Of a stretch of 64,000 nt of DNA, positions 7,312-17,044 are shown piece by piece. A program made the position numbers and the translations under genes. Below the pieces are notes generated by a model. That model had not been told where the DNA came from and searched no databases. It saw only the letters and a list, made by a program, of their open reading frames with translations. Each line of letters opens with the position of its first letter. Within the stretch, counting starts at the first letter, position 1. Origin of the DNA: Microbacterium sp. PM5 (GTDB lineage Bacteria > Actinomycetota > Actinomycetes > Actinomycetales > Microbacteriaceae); assembly GCF_003293595.1 (NCBI RefSeq), contig NZ_CP022162.1, positions 899,737 through 963,736 of the forward strand, read 5' to 3'.

Positions 7312-7956
7312 TCAGCCCACGCGCGGGGCGCCCGCCGCCGCGACCGGGTCTCGACCGGGGTCGACCTCGGCCGCGGCCCCGCGACGTGACACGTCGAGCA
7401 GTCGCAGAGCGACGTGGACCAGGGGACCGATGCCGGCTGCGAACAGCACCGTGCCGATGCCCACGGTGCCGCCGAGGAGCCACCCGAACAGAAGCACGGT
7501 CGCCTCGATCGTGAGTCGACATGCCCACACCGGCCACCCGAGCCGGGAGTTCATGCCGGTCATGAGGCCATCGCGCGGCCCCGGCCCCAAACGCGCTCCG
7601 ATGTAGATTCCCGAGGCCAGCGCGACCAGCGCCATCCCGCCGACGAACACGATCACTTGCGTCACGAATCCATTCATCGTCGGAAGCGCCAAGATCGTCA
7701 GCTGCATGCTGGTTCCGACGAGGAGGATGTTGGCAAGGGTGCCGATGCCCGGCCGTTGGCGCAGCGGAATCCACAGCAGCAGCACGAGCAGGCCGACGAG
7801 GTTCGTGATCCATCCGATGCCCACCCCCGTCTGCACCGACAGTCCCTGCGCGAAGACCGTCCAAGGATCCACGCCGATCTGGGCCTGCACCATGACGCCG
7901 CAACCAACGCCGTAGAGGATGAGACCGATGAGCAGGCGAGCAAGACGTGCAGTCAT
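7312..7956 (-). CDS. yczE: YczE/YitT-type membrane protein
   Basis: A 214-residue integral membrane protein of the YczE family. About five hydrophobic segments are visible (residues about 5-25, 45-65, 70-90, 100-120 and 145-175), with the family signature GVDPWTVFAQGL in the first loop and GPGPRDGLMTG in the middle. The transport substrate is unknown. It is divergent from a MocR-type regulator (yczR) with a shared palindrome in the 62-base gap, the same pairing known for yczE and yczR elsewhere. A weak TTGGAT box 6 bases before the ATG suggests a leaderless or very short leader. Confidence 0.85.
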   Translation of the reverse strand: MTARLARLLIGLILYGVGCGVMVQAQIGVDPWTVFAQGLSVQTGVGIGWITNLVGLLVLLLWIPLRQRPGIGTLANILLVGTSMQLTILALPTMNGFVTQVIVFVGGMALVALASGIYIGARLGPGPRDGLMTGMNSRLGWPVWACRLTIEATVLLFGWLLGGTVGIGTVLFAAGIGPLVHVALRLLDVSRRGAAAEVDPGRDPVAAAGAPRVG

Positions 7957-7962
7957 GCAGCA

Positions 7963-8006
7963 ATCCAATCTCACAATTGGATATCTACTACCAGTCCAAT
8001 TCGGAT
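7963..8006. promoter_or_regulatory. YczR operator: ATCCAAT-N6-ATTGGAT plus extra CCAATTCGGAT
   Basis: A perfect 7-base inverted repeat (7963-7969 and 7976-7982) lies between yczE and yczR, followed by a third half-site at 7996-8006 in the same orientation as the left arm. MocR-type regulators commonly use directly repeated and palindromic half-sites in the shared promoter. The palindrome overlaps the presumed -10 region of yczE, and the third half-site lies just ahead of and touching the yczR -10 box (8006-8011). Confidence 0.6.
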
Positions 8007-8018
8007 ACCGTGGCCACC

Positions 8019-9434
8019 ATGGACTCGAGGATCGGGGCACGGACGTTCGCCGGGATGCTGGGCGGGTGGCGCACGCGGGAGCCGGCGTATGAGGCCCTCG
8101 CCGACAGCATCCGCATCCTGTGCCTCGACAACCGCATCGCCGCGCACACCGCTCTTCCCGCCGAACGTGAACTCGCCGCTGCACTCTCGGTGAGCCGAAC
8201 GACGGTCGCTGCGGCATATCGCAGCCTGCGCGACACCGGTCATATCGCAAGCCTTCGCGGATCGGGAAGCGTGACGACGGCGCGGCCGAGCCGTGACATC
8301 GGAGGCGCAGCGGCCACGACCGGCGCCATCGATTTGCAACAGGCCAGTCCCGCCGCGTGGCCGGGGCTCGCCGGCATCATCGCGGAGGCCGCGGCGGATG
8401 CCGCACGCATCGTCGCTCGGTCGGGCTATGACATCCGGGGCGCCATCGAACTCCGAGAAGCGATTGCAGACCGATACAGCGCACGCGGCATCCCGACCGA
8501 CCCGAGCCAGATCGTCGTGACGACAGGTGCGCAGTCGGCGATCCACCTGCTGTCGACCGTTCTCGTCGGTCGTGGGGATCGGGTGGTCATCGAGACGCCG
8601 ACGTACCCCCATGCGGCCGAGGCGATTCGTGCCGCCGGCGCGCGACTGGTAGCTGTGCCGGTCACGATCGGCGGAGGCTGGGACCTCGATCGCGCGGCTC
8701 AAGTGTTCACACGAACGCAGCCACGGATGGCCTATCTGATGCCACGCTTCCAGAACCCGACGGGCCGCTCGATGACGGACGAGGAAGAGGCAGCCTTCGC
8801 ACACGCTGCCCGCGCCTCGCGCTCCACTCTCGTCATCGACGAGACGACCGCCGATCTGACCATCGACGTTCCCGCCGCATCACCGGCGTTCGGCCACGAT
8901 GCCGTGGTGCGCGTCGGCTCGCTCGGCAAGATCGTCTGGGGTGGTCTGCGCATCGGGTGGATCCGCGCGGACGGGGAACTCGCGCAGCGAATCGTCGCGG
9001 CGCGCCCCGCCAGGGAACTGGGCACACCGGATTTCGAGCAGGCGGTCGCCGCTCGTCTCTTCAGCCACCTGCCGGAGATTCTCACGCAGCGTTCTCTGCT
9101 GCTCAGATCGGGCCGCGACGCTCTCGTCGATGCGCTCACCCGCCGCCTGCCGGAGTGGAAGATCCCGCAGGTGCACGGCGGCGTGGCGCTCTGGGTGGAG
9201 CTGGATGCGCCTCTGAGCACGGGGCTCGTCCTCGCAGCCCGCGCCCATGGCGTTTCTCTCTCGTCCGGGTCGCGATTCGGGGTCGACGGGACGCACGACC
9301 GTCATCTGCGCCTGCCTTTCACGGCACCACCCGAGGAGCTTCGACGCGCCGTCGACACGCTCGCCGACGCGTGGCCCGCGGTGCGAGCCGCCGCGCCCGT
9401 GCACGGCGGCGAGATCCTCGACGCGGTGGTGTGA
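8019..9434 (+). CDS. yczR: MocR-subfamily (GntR + aminotransferase fold) regulator YczR
   Basis: A 471-residue fusion of an N-terminal GntR winged helix (about residues 20-95, with LPAERELAAALSVSRTTVAA) to a fold-type-I aminotransferase domain. The aminotransferase part shows YDIRGAIELREAIADRY, the NPTGRS block, and SLGKIVWGGLRIGW with the Lys that would bind pyridoxal phosphate. Such proteins sense PLP or amino-compound adducts. Divergence from yczE identifies the likely target. ATG 8019 is chosen because TACCGT lies 7 bases upstream (leaderless type); no Shine-Dalgarno sequence is present. Confidence 0.88.
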   Translation: MDSRIGARTFAGMLGGWRTREPAYEALADSIRILCLDNRIAAHTALPAERELAAALSVSRTTVAAAYRSLRDTGHIASLRGSGSVTTARPSRDIGGAAATTGAIDLQQASPAAWPGLAGIIAEAAADAARIVARSGYDIRGAIELREAIADRYSARGIPTDPSQIVVTTGAQSAIHLLSTVLVGRGDRVVIETPTYPHAAEAIRAAGARLVAVPVTIGGGWDLDRAAQVFTRTQPRMAYLMPRFQNPTGRSMTDEEEAAFAHAARASRSTLVIDETTADLTIDVPAASPAFGHDAVVRVGSLGKIVWGGLRIGWIRADGELAQRIVAARPARELGTPDFEQAVAARLFSHLPEILTQRSLLLRSGRDALVDALTRRLPEWKIPQVHGGVALWVELDAPLSTGLVLAARAHGVSLSSGSRFGVDGTHDRHLRLPFTAPPEELRRAVDTLADAWPAVRAAAPVHGGEILDAVV

Positions 9435-9457
9435 CGAGCGCGGCTTGCTCGCTCGTC
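9433..9457. terminator. Bidirectional hairpin between yczR and convergent small gene
   Basis: An 8-bp perfect stem (GACGAGCG/CGCTCGTC) with a 9-base loop just after the yczR stop and touching the stop of the convergent small gene. No T-tract follows, as is common in high-GC actinobacteria. Confidence 0.5.
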
Positions 9458-9701
9458 AGCGCAGATACGCCAGGCACTCGACCGCCTCGTCGAGCCTGCA
9501 GAACGAGCCCAGCTCGCGCATTCTGGCTCGGGCGAGTTCGAAGCGCTCCGCGTGAAAACGCGTCCCCTGCGCTGACTGCTCGCGCCGGACGTGTCCGATC
9601 ACGACGCCGCGCCTGTCGATGACCCTCCACCGACGGTCGGACACCGCCCGCAAGGAACACCCGCGCACGGACCGAGGTAGGGCCGTTGCCGCACTGATCA
9701 T
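9456..9701 (-). CDS. Small hypothetical protein (basic)
   Basis: An 81-residue basic protein of unknown function. The order WRVIDRRGVVIGHVRR, then FHAERFELARARMRELGSF and DEAVECLAYL, looks like a small beta-hairpin followed by helices. I recall proteins of this type in related genera but no characterised family. ATG 9701 has a GGGAG ribosome binding site seven bases upstream on the minus strand. It is convergent with yczR across a shared hairpin and divergent from ssb. Confidence 0.6.
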   Translation of the reverse strand: MISAATALPRSVRGCSLRAVSDRRWRVIDRRGVVIGHVRREQSAQGTRFHAERFELARARMRELGSFCRLDEAVECLAYLR

Positions 9702-9712
9702 GTCGCCACTCC

Positions 9713-9747
9713 CGTCACCATCACGTCACCGCCACGTCACCGTCACT
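9713..9747. repeat. Phased CGTCACC repeats upstream of ssb
   Basis: CGTCACC occurs at 9713, 9724 and 9735, exactly 11 bases apart, with a fourth near-copy (CGTCACT) at 9741. This places three identical sites on one face of the helix in the 291-base gap between the small minus-strand gene and ssb. The rest of the gap (9748-9992) shows only the ssb ribosome binding site (AAGGAGAG) and no gene. Confidence 0.5.
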
Positions 9748-9992
9748 GACACCGCCACTTTCGAAGATACGTTCCCCCTCCGACATCGGCGGCACCCCCG
9801 TGCCGCGCCGACGGACGACCGATCGACACCTCCTCCCCACCTCTGCGCTTCGGCGCCGTCTCCACAATCTGCTCGCGCCTCGCGTCGACGCTCTGCGGCG
9901 AGAAGGACGCTGGGGGTGCCGCGGCGCACGAAGGGTACGCCGGTCGCGGCGCCAGCCGGATCGTCCGGGCATCGAAGACAAGGAGAGTCATC

Positions 9993-10526
9993 ATGAGCGA
10001 TCGCATCACCGTCATCGGCAACGTCGCGTCCCAGCCCGAGCGTCGGGAACTGCCGGGCGGCATCCCCGCCATCAGTTTTCGACTCGCGAGCAGCGAACGA
10101 CGCCTCGAGAACGGTCAGTGGGTCGACAGTCACACCAATTGGTACTGGGTGTCGGCATACAGGAAGCTGGCCGATCACGCCCTGGCATCGTTGGAGAAGG
10201 GGCAGCGGGTCATCGTCACCGGACGGTTCCGCGTCAAGCAATGGGAGTCGGGAGGAAAGAGCGGATCCTCCGCCGAGATCGACGCCGAAGGACTCGGCCA
10301 CGACCTCATGTTCGGCACCACGAGCTTCCAGAAGGGAACCACACCGTCGGCGTCGGCTACTGTGGCGCAGAGCACGGGGTGGGCCGTGCCCGGCGACGGC
10401 CCCTCCGACATTCCACAGAGCACGGAGGCTTCCAGCGACGCGGCCTCCTCACCCGAAGAACCGGATGTCGCCCTCGTCAGCGCCAGCGGGTGGGCCACAG
10501 CGGGCGAGGACACAACCCCGTTCTGA
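9993..10526 (+). CDS. ssb: Single-stranded DNA-binding protein
   Basis: A 177-residue SSB with an N-terminal OB fold (residues about 1-110: RITVIGNVASQPERRELPGG, the WVDSHTNWYWVSAYRKLA strand and VIVTGRFRVKQWESGG). A long low-complexity linker follows, and the protein ends DTTPF, close to the acidic DDxPF tail that recruits partner proteins. It binds ssDNA in replication and repair. The OB fold is more divergent than the canonical replicative SSB beside rpsF/rpsR/rplI, so this could be the second, competence- or repair-type paralogue. The start has a clear AAGGAGAG site. Confidence 0.88.
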   Translation: MSDRITVIGNVASQPERRELPGGIPAISFRLASSERRLENGQWVDSHTNWYWVSAYRKLADHALASLEKGQRVIVTGRFRVKQWESGGKSGSSAEIDAEGLGHDLMFGTTSFQKGTTPSASATVAQSTGWAVPGDGPSDIPQSTEASSDAASSPEEPDVALVSASGWATAGEDTTPF

Positions 10527-10533
10527 CGCCGCC

Positions 10534-10539
10534 TAGACT
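10534..10539 (+). promoter_or_regulatory. -10 box for leaderless lipoprotein transcript
   Basis: TAGACT is 6 bases before the GTG at 10546, with no Shine-Dalgarno sequence between. It lies in the 19-base gap after ssb, so the lipoprotein can be made independently of ssb. Confidence 0.45.
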
Positions 10540-10545
10540 CGTGAC

Positions 10546-11037
10546 GTGCGAAACGTCGGTCAGCGTGCGGTCCCCTTCTCCCTCGCCGCATGCGTCGGCG
10601 TGGTCCTCATGCTCAGCGGCTGCACCACCGCAGCCCCCACCCCGACACCCACACTGTCGGTGTCCCTCACGCCCATGGCGACACCCACACCGACTCCGAC
10701 GGGACCAGCGCTGATGCCGAACGGCTCTGCCACCCAGAACCTGCCCTACTTCACGTCGATCGTCGACGCGGTGGCGTCCGGTCCACAGGCGGCGCAGGGG
10801 CGGGCATACATCGACGCGCTCACTGCGGGCGGCTTCGACAAGTCGGCCATGGAAGTCACGCAGGACCTGACGACGGTCGGAAATCAGGCCGACTCGATCC
10901 AGTTCTCCGTCAAGTGGAAGGGCGAGTGCCTGGTCGGACAGGTCGGCCCGTCGGTGCCCGGCCCGCAGGCACGGGTGCTTCCGCTCGTGCCGGAGGGCAC
11001 GTGCCTGGTTGGACAGACACGCCCGATCGACTGGTGA
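10546..11037 (+). CDS. Putative lipoprotein of unknown function
   Basis: A 163-residue secreted protein with a type II signal peptide: a basic start, a hydrophobic core (about residues 10-23) and the lipobox LSGC with Cys at about residue 26. A Thr/Pro-rich linker follows (residues about 30-55) that would span the cell-wall layer. The remaining domain has two Cys (EGECLVG-type and GTCLVG segments), which could form a disulphide. No enzymatic motif is seen. GTG 10546 is supported by the -10 box 6 bases upstream. It is probably anchored on the outer face of the membrane. Confidence 0.75.
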   Translation: MRNVGQRAVPFSLAACVGVVLMLSGCTTAAPTPTPTLSVSLTPMATPTPTPTGPALMPNGSATQNLPYFTSIVDAVASGPQAAQGRAYIDALTAGGFDKSAMEVTQDLTTVGNQADSIQFSVKWKGECLVGQVGPSVPGPQARVLPLVPEGTCLVGQTRPIDW

Positions 11038-11075
11038 CCAGGCGCCCGCACGCCGTGGAGGTCACCACGGCCGCG

Positions 11076-11081
11076 TAGACT
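11076..11081 (+). promoter_or_regulatory. -10 box upstream of ettA
   Basis: TAGACT, identical to the box before the lipoprotein gene, lies 9 bases before the ettA ATG. No ribosome binding site is visible in the 9 bases, so a leaderless or near-leaderless mRNA is likely. Confidence 0.4.
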
Positions 11082-11090
11082 TGGGCCGTT

Positions 11091-12762
<1,672 letters not shown>

Positions 12763-12770
<8 letters not shown>

Positions 12771-13236
12771 ACGACTGCACGTGCCCATCCATTTGCGATG
12801 GGGAGACCTGGACGCGTTCAACCACGTCAACAACGCGACGATGTTGAAGCTGCTCGAAGAAGCACGCGTGCGGGTGTTCTGGACGCCGGTCTTCGGCGAC
12901 GAAGCGCCCGACACCGCGGTGATCGACGCGGGCACCGATGCCGGCGTGCTGACGCTCATCGCACATCAGGAGATCGAGTACCTCGCGCCGGTGCCGTACC
13001 GGCGCGAGCCGCTCGACGTGCAGATGTGGTTCGGAAAACTCGGAGGATCGAGCATCGAGGTCTGCTACGAGGTTTACAGTCCACGAAGCGACGACCACCG
13101 CACGCTCTACGCGAAGGCATCCTCTTCCGTCGTGCTGGTCGATGCTCACACCTTCCGGCCGGTGCGACTCACCGACACGATGCGTGACGCGTGGGGCCCC
13201 TACCTCGGCGAACCCGTCTCGTTCCGGCGCCGCTGA
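12763..13236 (+). CDS. Acyl-CoA thioesterase, hot-dog fold (4HBT type)
   Basis: A 157-residue single hot-dog domain. RWGDLDAFNHVNNATMLKLL (about residues 8-27) is the 4HBT signature, with the Asp that acts in thioester hydrolysis, followed by the long helix of the fold. It resembles the YbgC/FadM class acting on acyl-CoA or acyl-ACP; the substrate is not determined. The GTG at 12763 overlaps ettA by 8 bases, so it is probably translated from the ettA mRNA. A second thioesterase (TesB type) lies convergently downstream. Confidence 0.85.
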
Positions 13237-13255
13237 GCGGGCGACGACGGCCCGC
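13237..13255. terminator. Hairpin between convergent thioesterase genes
   Basis: A GCGGGC/GCCCGC 6-bp stem with a 7-base loop in the 20-base gap between two convergent genes. It is short and lacks a T-tract. Confidence 0.35.
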
Positions 13256-13256
13256 G

Positions 13257-14123
13257 TCAGGGGACGCGGACCATGATCTCCTGCCCGACAGATGCGACGA
13301 GCTCGCCCTCGCGGGTGAAGATCCGCCCCGATGAGAGTCCTCGCCCTGCGCGGGCGCTGGGCGAGTTCTGCACGTACAAGAGCCACTCGTCGACGCGCAC
13401 GGGCCGGTGCCACCACATCGCGTGGTCGAGGCTGGCGACTTTGAGTCCGGGCTGCGACCACGGGACGCCGTGTCCACGCAGCACCGGCTCCTGGATGGTC
13501 AAATCGCTCATGTACGCCAGCACGGCGCGGTGCAGGGCGGCATCGTCTCCGAGGGGCCGCTTCGCTCGCATCCAGACGTTCTGGGCGGCAACGTGGGCAC
13601 CCTCCACCGCATCGTAGATCGCACCCTCGGCATGCACGACTTCGATCGGATTGCGATCCAGGAGACGCTGCGACAGCGGATGTCGCCGCGTTGTCTCCCA
13701 CCGCGCCAGGGCCTCCTCGGGGCTGAGGACGTCCTCGGGCATACGGCTCTGATGGTCGAGGCCGTCATCCTCGTGTTCGAACGAGGCGATCATCGAGAAG
13801 ATCGGCACCCCGTCCTGATATACCTGCGTACGGCGTGTGGAGAAGGAACGGCCGTCGTGGATGCGGTCGACGGACAGCGTCACGCCCCGCATTGCGTCGC
13901 CGGGGCGCAGGAAGTAGCCGTGCATGGAATGCGGAACGCGGTCGTCGCCGGTCGTCCTGTCCGCCGCGATGATGGCTTGAGCCAGCACCTGGCCGCCGAA
14001 GATGCGGCCCGACGGCATCGGGTGGGAGATCCCGGTGAAGATGTCTTCAGTGGTCCGCGCATCGCCGGAGGAGATATCCAGGACCTCCAGCATTTCGGCG
14101 ACCGGATCGCTTTCGCCCTGCAT
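13257..14123 (-). CDS. tesB: Acyl-CoA thioesterase II
   Basis: A 288-residue double hot-dog thioesterase that hydrolyses medium and long acyl-CoAs. Visible family blocks are GRIFGGQVLAQAI (about residues 37-49), HSMHGYFLRPGD, and, in the second half, LDHAMWWHRPVRVDEWLLY and GRIFTREGELVASVGQE. The Asp of LDHAMWWH is the expected catalytic acid. ATG 14123 is preferred over upstream starts because a GGGA site precedes it and family similarity begins just downstream. It is divergent from the gene at 14180. Confidence 0.93.
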   Translation of the reverse strand: MQGESDPVAEMLEVLDISSGDARTTEDIFTGISHPMPSGRIFGGQVLAQAIIAADRTTGDDRVPHSMHGYFLRPGDAMRGVTLSVDRIHDGRSFSTRRTQVYQDGVPIFSMIASFEHEDDGLDHQSRMPEDVLSPEEALARWETTRRHPLSQRLLDRNPIEVVHAEGAIYDAVEGAHVAAQNVWMRAKRPLGDDAALHRAVLAYMSDLTIQEPVLRGHGVPWSQPGLKVASLDHAMWWHRPVRVDEWLLYVQNSPSARAGRGLSSGRIFTREGELVASVGQEIMVRVP

Positions 14124-14166
14124 TCCCGTTCCCACACGCTCTCCGTCCGTGGTGCATACAGCTTGA

Positions 14167-14172
14167 TAGTTT
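14167..14172 (+). promoter_or_regulatory. -10 box for leaderless transcript of 14180 gene
   Basis: TAGTTT is 7 bases before the ATG at 14180, in the 56-base gap divergent from tesB. Confidence 0.45.
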
Positions 14173-14179
14173 AGGTCGG

Positions 14180-14848
14180 ATGTCCGCACAGCTGTTGTTC
14201 CCCGATCCGTCGACGGCGTCCGACGTCCTCACCTTCGCCGACCGTGCCGCGCGACTCGGCGATGGAGCCGTGCGCTTGCGCGCCGTGCAGGGGACGCTCG
14301 GGGTGACATCGGCGCCGCTTGCGCCCCAGACGCTCCTGGAGTCGACCCCCACCGTTCTCGGGATGCGGTTCGTGCGCGTGGACCCCGACCTCGAGTGCGA
14401 CCTCGTCGTGGATGCCGCGTCGCTCACGATCGGCGACGATGAGCGCTCGGTCCTTCTGCCCGACTCCGCCGTCTCGGCACCGTGGGCGGGTGTGTCGCCG
14501 CCCCGGGGCGGCTGGACGCAGGCGAGCGGCATCGATGCCGCCACTCTCGCATCGCGCGCCCAGTGGGGGATCGCAGCCGTGGCCGAAGCGGTGCCTGCGT
14601 CCGCCGGCGAAGATGTGGTGCGTCTCGTGCGCGCTCAGGTATGGGGAGAGCCCGACGCCGAGCTCGCGGATCTTCCCCGGGGAGTCGCGTTCGCCGCCTT
14701 CGCTCTGGGCTTCGTCGCCGGCGCCGAGACGGCTGCCGTGCGCCGCAGCGGCCCGTGGACGCGGATCACCCTGCAGCGAGGTCACGTGCTGACGAGGACG
14801 CGAGTGCACACGGGGCTGACGGAGGTCCGAGCCACGGGCGCCCTCTGA
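14180..14848 (+). CDS. Hypothetical protein, 222 aa
   Basis: I do not recognise this protein. It is alanine-rich, with an N-terminal segment DVLTFADRAARLGDGAVRLRAV and a central DLECDLVVDAASLTIGDD. The C-terminal half includes SAPWAGVSPPRGGW, then RGVAFAAFALGFVAG, and ends in a basic TRVHTGLTEVRATGAL stretch. There is no signal peptide or convincing membrane helix. Codon use matches its neighbours, and the leaderless-type promoter supports a real gene. It lies between tesB and the convergent FAD dehydrogenase gene; nothing in the context reveals its role. Confidence 0.7.
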   Translation: MSAQLLFPDPSTASDVLTFADRAARLGDGAVRLRAVQGTLGVTSAPLAPQTLLESTPTVLGMRFVRVDPDLECDLVVDAASLTIGDDERSVLLPDSAVSAPWAGVSPPRGGWTQASGIDAATLASRAQWGIAAVAEAVPASAGEDVVRLVRAQVWGEPDAELADLPRGVAFAAFALGFVAGAETAAVRRSGPWTRITLQRGHVLTRTRVHTGLTEVRATGAL

Positions 14849-14850
14849 GA

Positions 14851-14864
14851 CGGGCCGGAGCCCG
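14851..14864. terminator. Weak hairpin between 14180 gene and FAD dehydrogenase
   Basis: CGGGC-CGGA-GCCCG, a 5-bp GC stem in the 33-base gap between convergent genes. No T-tract. Confidence 0.3.
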
Positions 14865-14881
14865 CGTTCGGCGGCGACGGA

Positions 14882-16543
14882 TCAGCCGGCCGCGGCCCGT
14901 CCGGCAATGCGCCCGGAGAAGAGGCATCCGCCGACGAAGGTGCCCTCCAGAGCTCGGTAGCCGTGCACACCGCCACCTCCGAAGCCGGCCGCCTCACCCG
15001 CGGCGAACAGACCGGGGATCACTGTGCCTCGTTCGTCCAATGCCCGCGCGGACAGGTCTGTCTCGATACCTCCGAGGGACTTCCGCGTGAGGATGTGCAG
15101 CTTGACCGCGATGAGGGGCCCGTTCGCCGGGTCGAGAATCGCATGCGGCGCCGCCGTGCGGATGAGACGGTCACCGCGGAATGCGCGCGCCGACCTGAGC
15201 ATCGCGATCTGCGCATCCTTCGTGAAGTCGTTGGTGATCTCGCGGTCGCGCGCCTCGATCTCACGGCGCACGAGCTGGGGATCCAGCAGCTCGCCTCCCG
15301 GGAGCGCCTGCATACCGTCGATCAACTCGTCCAACGAACGCCGGACGACGAAGTCCGCGCCCTGATCCATGAAGGTCTGGACGGGCCCCGCGGCCCCCTT
15401 GCCCAGGCGCGATCGCAACAGCAGGCGTACGTCCTTGCCGGTGAGATCGGGATTCTGCTCGCTTCCGGAGAGCGTGAACTCCTTCTCGATGATCTTCTGC
15501 GACAGCACGAACCAGGAATGGTCATGGCCGGTGCGTCGCAGGTGCGCGAGTGTCCCGAGAGTGTCGAAGCCCGGGTACAGCGGCACCGGCAGTCGTGCAC
15601 CGGTCGCATCGAGCCACACGGACGACGGGCCGGGGAGGATCCGGATGCCGTGGTTCGGCCAGATCGGGTTCCAGTTCTGGATGCCTTCGACGTAGTGCCA
15701 CATGCGATCCCCGTTGATGAGATGCGCTCCCGCCGCCCGAGCGACCGGCTGCATGGACCCGTCGACGTACGCGGGAACGCCCGTGATCATCTGGGTCGGG
15801 GGCGGGCCCAATCGCGCCGGCCACTGCGCGCGGACGAGCTCGTGGTTGCCACCGATGCCCCCCGAGCACACGATCGTCGCGCTCGCGCGGATCTCGAAGG
15901 AGCCGGCGACCTCTCGTGACGTCTGCTCTCCTCGCGCGGCCGCCGAGGGGACGAGCACCTCGCCGTGCGCGCCCGTGACAGCGTCCGCGTCGGTCAGCAG
16001 GGCGGTGACGCGGTGACGGGGGAGTACGGTGATGCGACCGGAGGCCTCTGCGGCCTCCACCTCGGCCTGAAACGGCGCGACCAGCCCTGGGCCCGTTCCC
16101 CAGGTGATGTGGAACCGAGGCACCGAGTTTCCCGGACCGGTCGCGTTGTAGCCGCCGCGCTCGGCCCAGCCGACGACGGGGAAGAACCCGACTCCTTTCC
16201 CGCGCAGCCAGGCCCGCTTCTCTCCATGCGCGAAGTCGAGGTAGGCATCGGCCCATCGGCGGGGCCACTGATCTTCGTCGCGGTCGAACTGCGCCGTCGA
16301 GAACCAGTCCTGACGCGCGAGTTCCAGCGAGTCGGAGATACCGAGTCGTCGCTGCTCCGGCGAATCGACGAAGAACAAGCCGCCGAACGACCAGAACGCC
16401 TGGCCGCCGAGGTTGCATCGTGGTTCCTGATCGACGATGATCACTCGACGCCCGGCCGCGGCGGCCTCCGTGGCGGCAACGAGCCCGGCGAGCCCCCATC
16501 CGATCACGAGGATGTCCGTCTCGTGAAGCTGCGTCTTCGCCAA
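14882..16543 (-). CDS. FAD-binding dehydrogenase (fumarate reductase/KstD-like)
   Basis: A 553-residue flavoprotein. The N-terminus has the Rossmann GxGxxG-like GWGLAGLVAATEAAAAGRRV followed by an acidic-ending strand (IIVDQEP), and the C-terminus has the second FAD segment GLFAAGEAAGFGGGGVHGYR. It belongs to the putative FAD-binding dehydrogenase group related to succinate/fumarate oxidoreductases and 3-ketosteroid dehydrogenases; the substrate is not known. The start is a TTG at 16543 with a strong AAGGAG site six bases upstream. It is the last gene of a long minus-strand run after the truncated haemoglobin. Confidence 0.87.
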   Translation of the reverse strand: MAKTQLHETDILVIGWGLAGLVAATEAAAAGRRVIIVDQEPRCNLGGQAFWSFGGLFFVDSPEQRRLGISDSLELARQDWFSTAQFDRDEDQWPRRWADAYLDFAHGEKRAWLRGKGVGFFPVVGWAERGGYNATGPGNSVPRFHITWGTGPGLVAPFQAEVEAAEASGRITVLPRHRVTALLTDADAVTGAHGEVLVPSAAARGEQTSREVAGSFEIRASATIVCSGGIGGNHELVRAQWPARLGPPPTQMITGVPAYVDGSMQPVARAAGAHLINGDRMWHYVEGIQNWNPIWPNHGIRILPGPSSVWLDATGARLPVPLYPGFDTLGTLAHLRRTGHDHSWFVLSQKIIEKEFTLSGSEQNPDLTGKDVRLLLRSRLGKGAAGPVQTFMDQGADFVVRRSLDELIDGMQALPGGELLDPQLVRREIEARDREITNDFTKDAQIAMLRSARAFRGDRLIRTAAPHAILDPANGPLIAVKLHILTRKSLGGIETDLSARALDERGTVIPGLFAAGEAAGFGGGGVHGYRALEGTFVGGCLFSGRIAGRAAAG

Positions 16544-16585
16544 GGTCGACTCCTTCGTCGTGATCTCGGTGCCCGGGGACGGGCG

Positions 16586-17044
16586 TCAGTCGGTCTGGTC
16601 CGAGGAACGGACCGCCAGCGAGGATGCCGTCGCTGGCCGTTCCGGGCCGATTCCGGTGGGCTCGAATGTGTTCACCATGGCATGCGCGGCGCGCTGGAGA
16701 TAGTCCCAGAGCGTGGCCTCGTGCAGCGGCGACAACTCCAGCTCGTCGACGGCGCGGCGCATGTGGAGCAACCACCGATCACGCGCATCCGGATTCACGT
16801 GGAACGGCACATGCCGCATGCGCAGACGAGGATGTCCGCGTCGCTCGCTGTAGGTCGTCGGTCCGCCCCAATACTGCTCGAGAAAGAGGGTCAGCCGCTC
16901 GGCGGCCGGGCCGAGGTCTTCCTCGGGGTACATCGGCTTGAGCACGTCGTCGGCCGCCACACCGCGGTAGAACGCGTCCACCAGGCGCACGAAGGTCCCG
17001 TGCCCGCCGACCTGTGCATAGAACGTCTCTGCGTCGTCGCTCAC
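16586..17044 (-). CDS. glbO: Truncated haemoglobin, group II (trHbO)
   Basis: A 152-residue 2-on-2 globin of the actinobacterial trHbO class, implicated in oxygen and peroxide or NO chemistry at the membrane. Visible features are FYAQVGGHGTFVRLVDAFY at the N-terminus, MYPEEDL, QYWGGPTTYSERRGHPRLRMRHVPFHV with the proximal His, and the conserved Trp (RDRWLLHM, G8). The last about 25 residues are a variable tail. Its ATG overlaps the mscS stop by four bases. The mscS-glbO coupling is notable but its functional meaning is unclear. Confidence 0.93.
   Translation of the reverse strand: MSDDAETFYAQVGGHGTFVRLVDAFYRGVAADDVLKPMYPEEDLGPAAERLTLFLEQYWGGPTTYSERRGHPRLRMRHVPFHVNPDARDRWLLHMRRAVDELELSPLHEATLWDYLQRAAHAMVNTFEPTGIGPERPATASSLAVRSSDQTD

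Noticed and set aside
9761..9776. Possible LexA/SOS box upstream of ssb
   Set aside because: Only about nine of twelve positions fit TCGAAC-N4-GTTCGA, with mismatches in both half-sites; not enough to call.
10630..10710. Pro-Thr repeats in the lipoprotein as a DNA repeat element
   Set aside because: A low-complexity linker after the lipobox explains them; the DNA is not regularly repeated.
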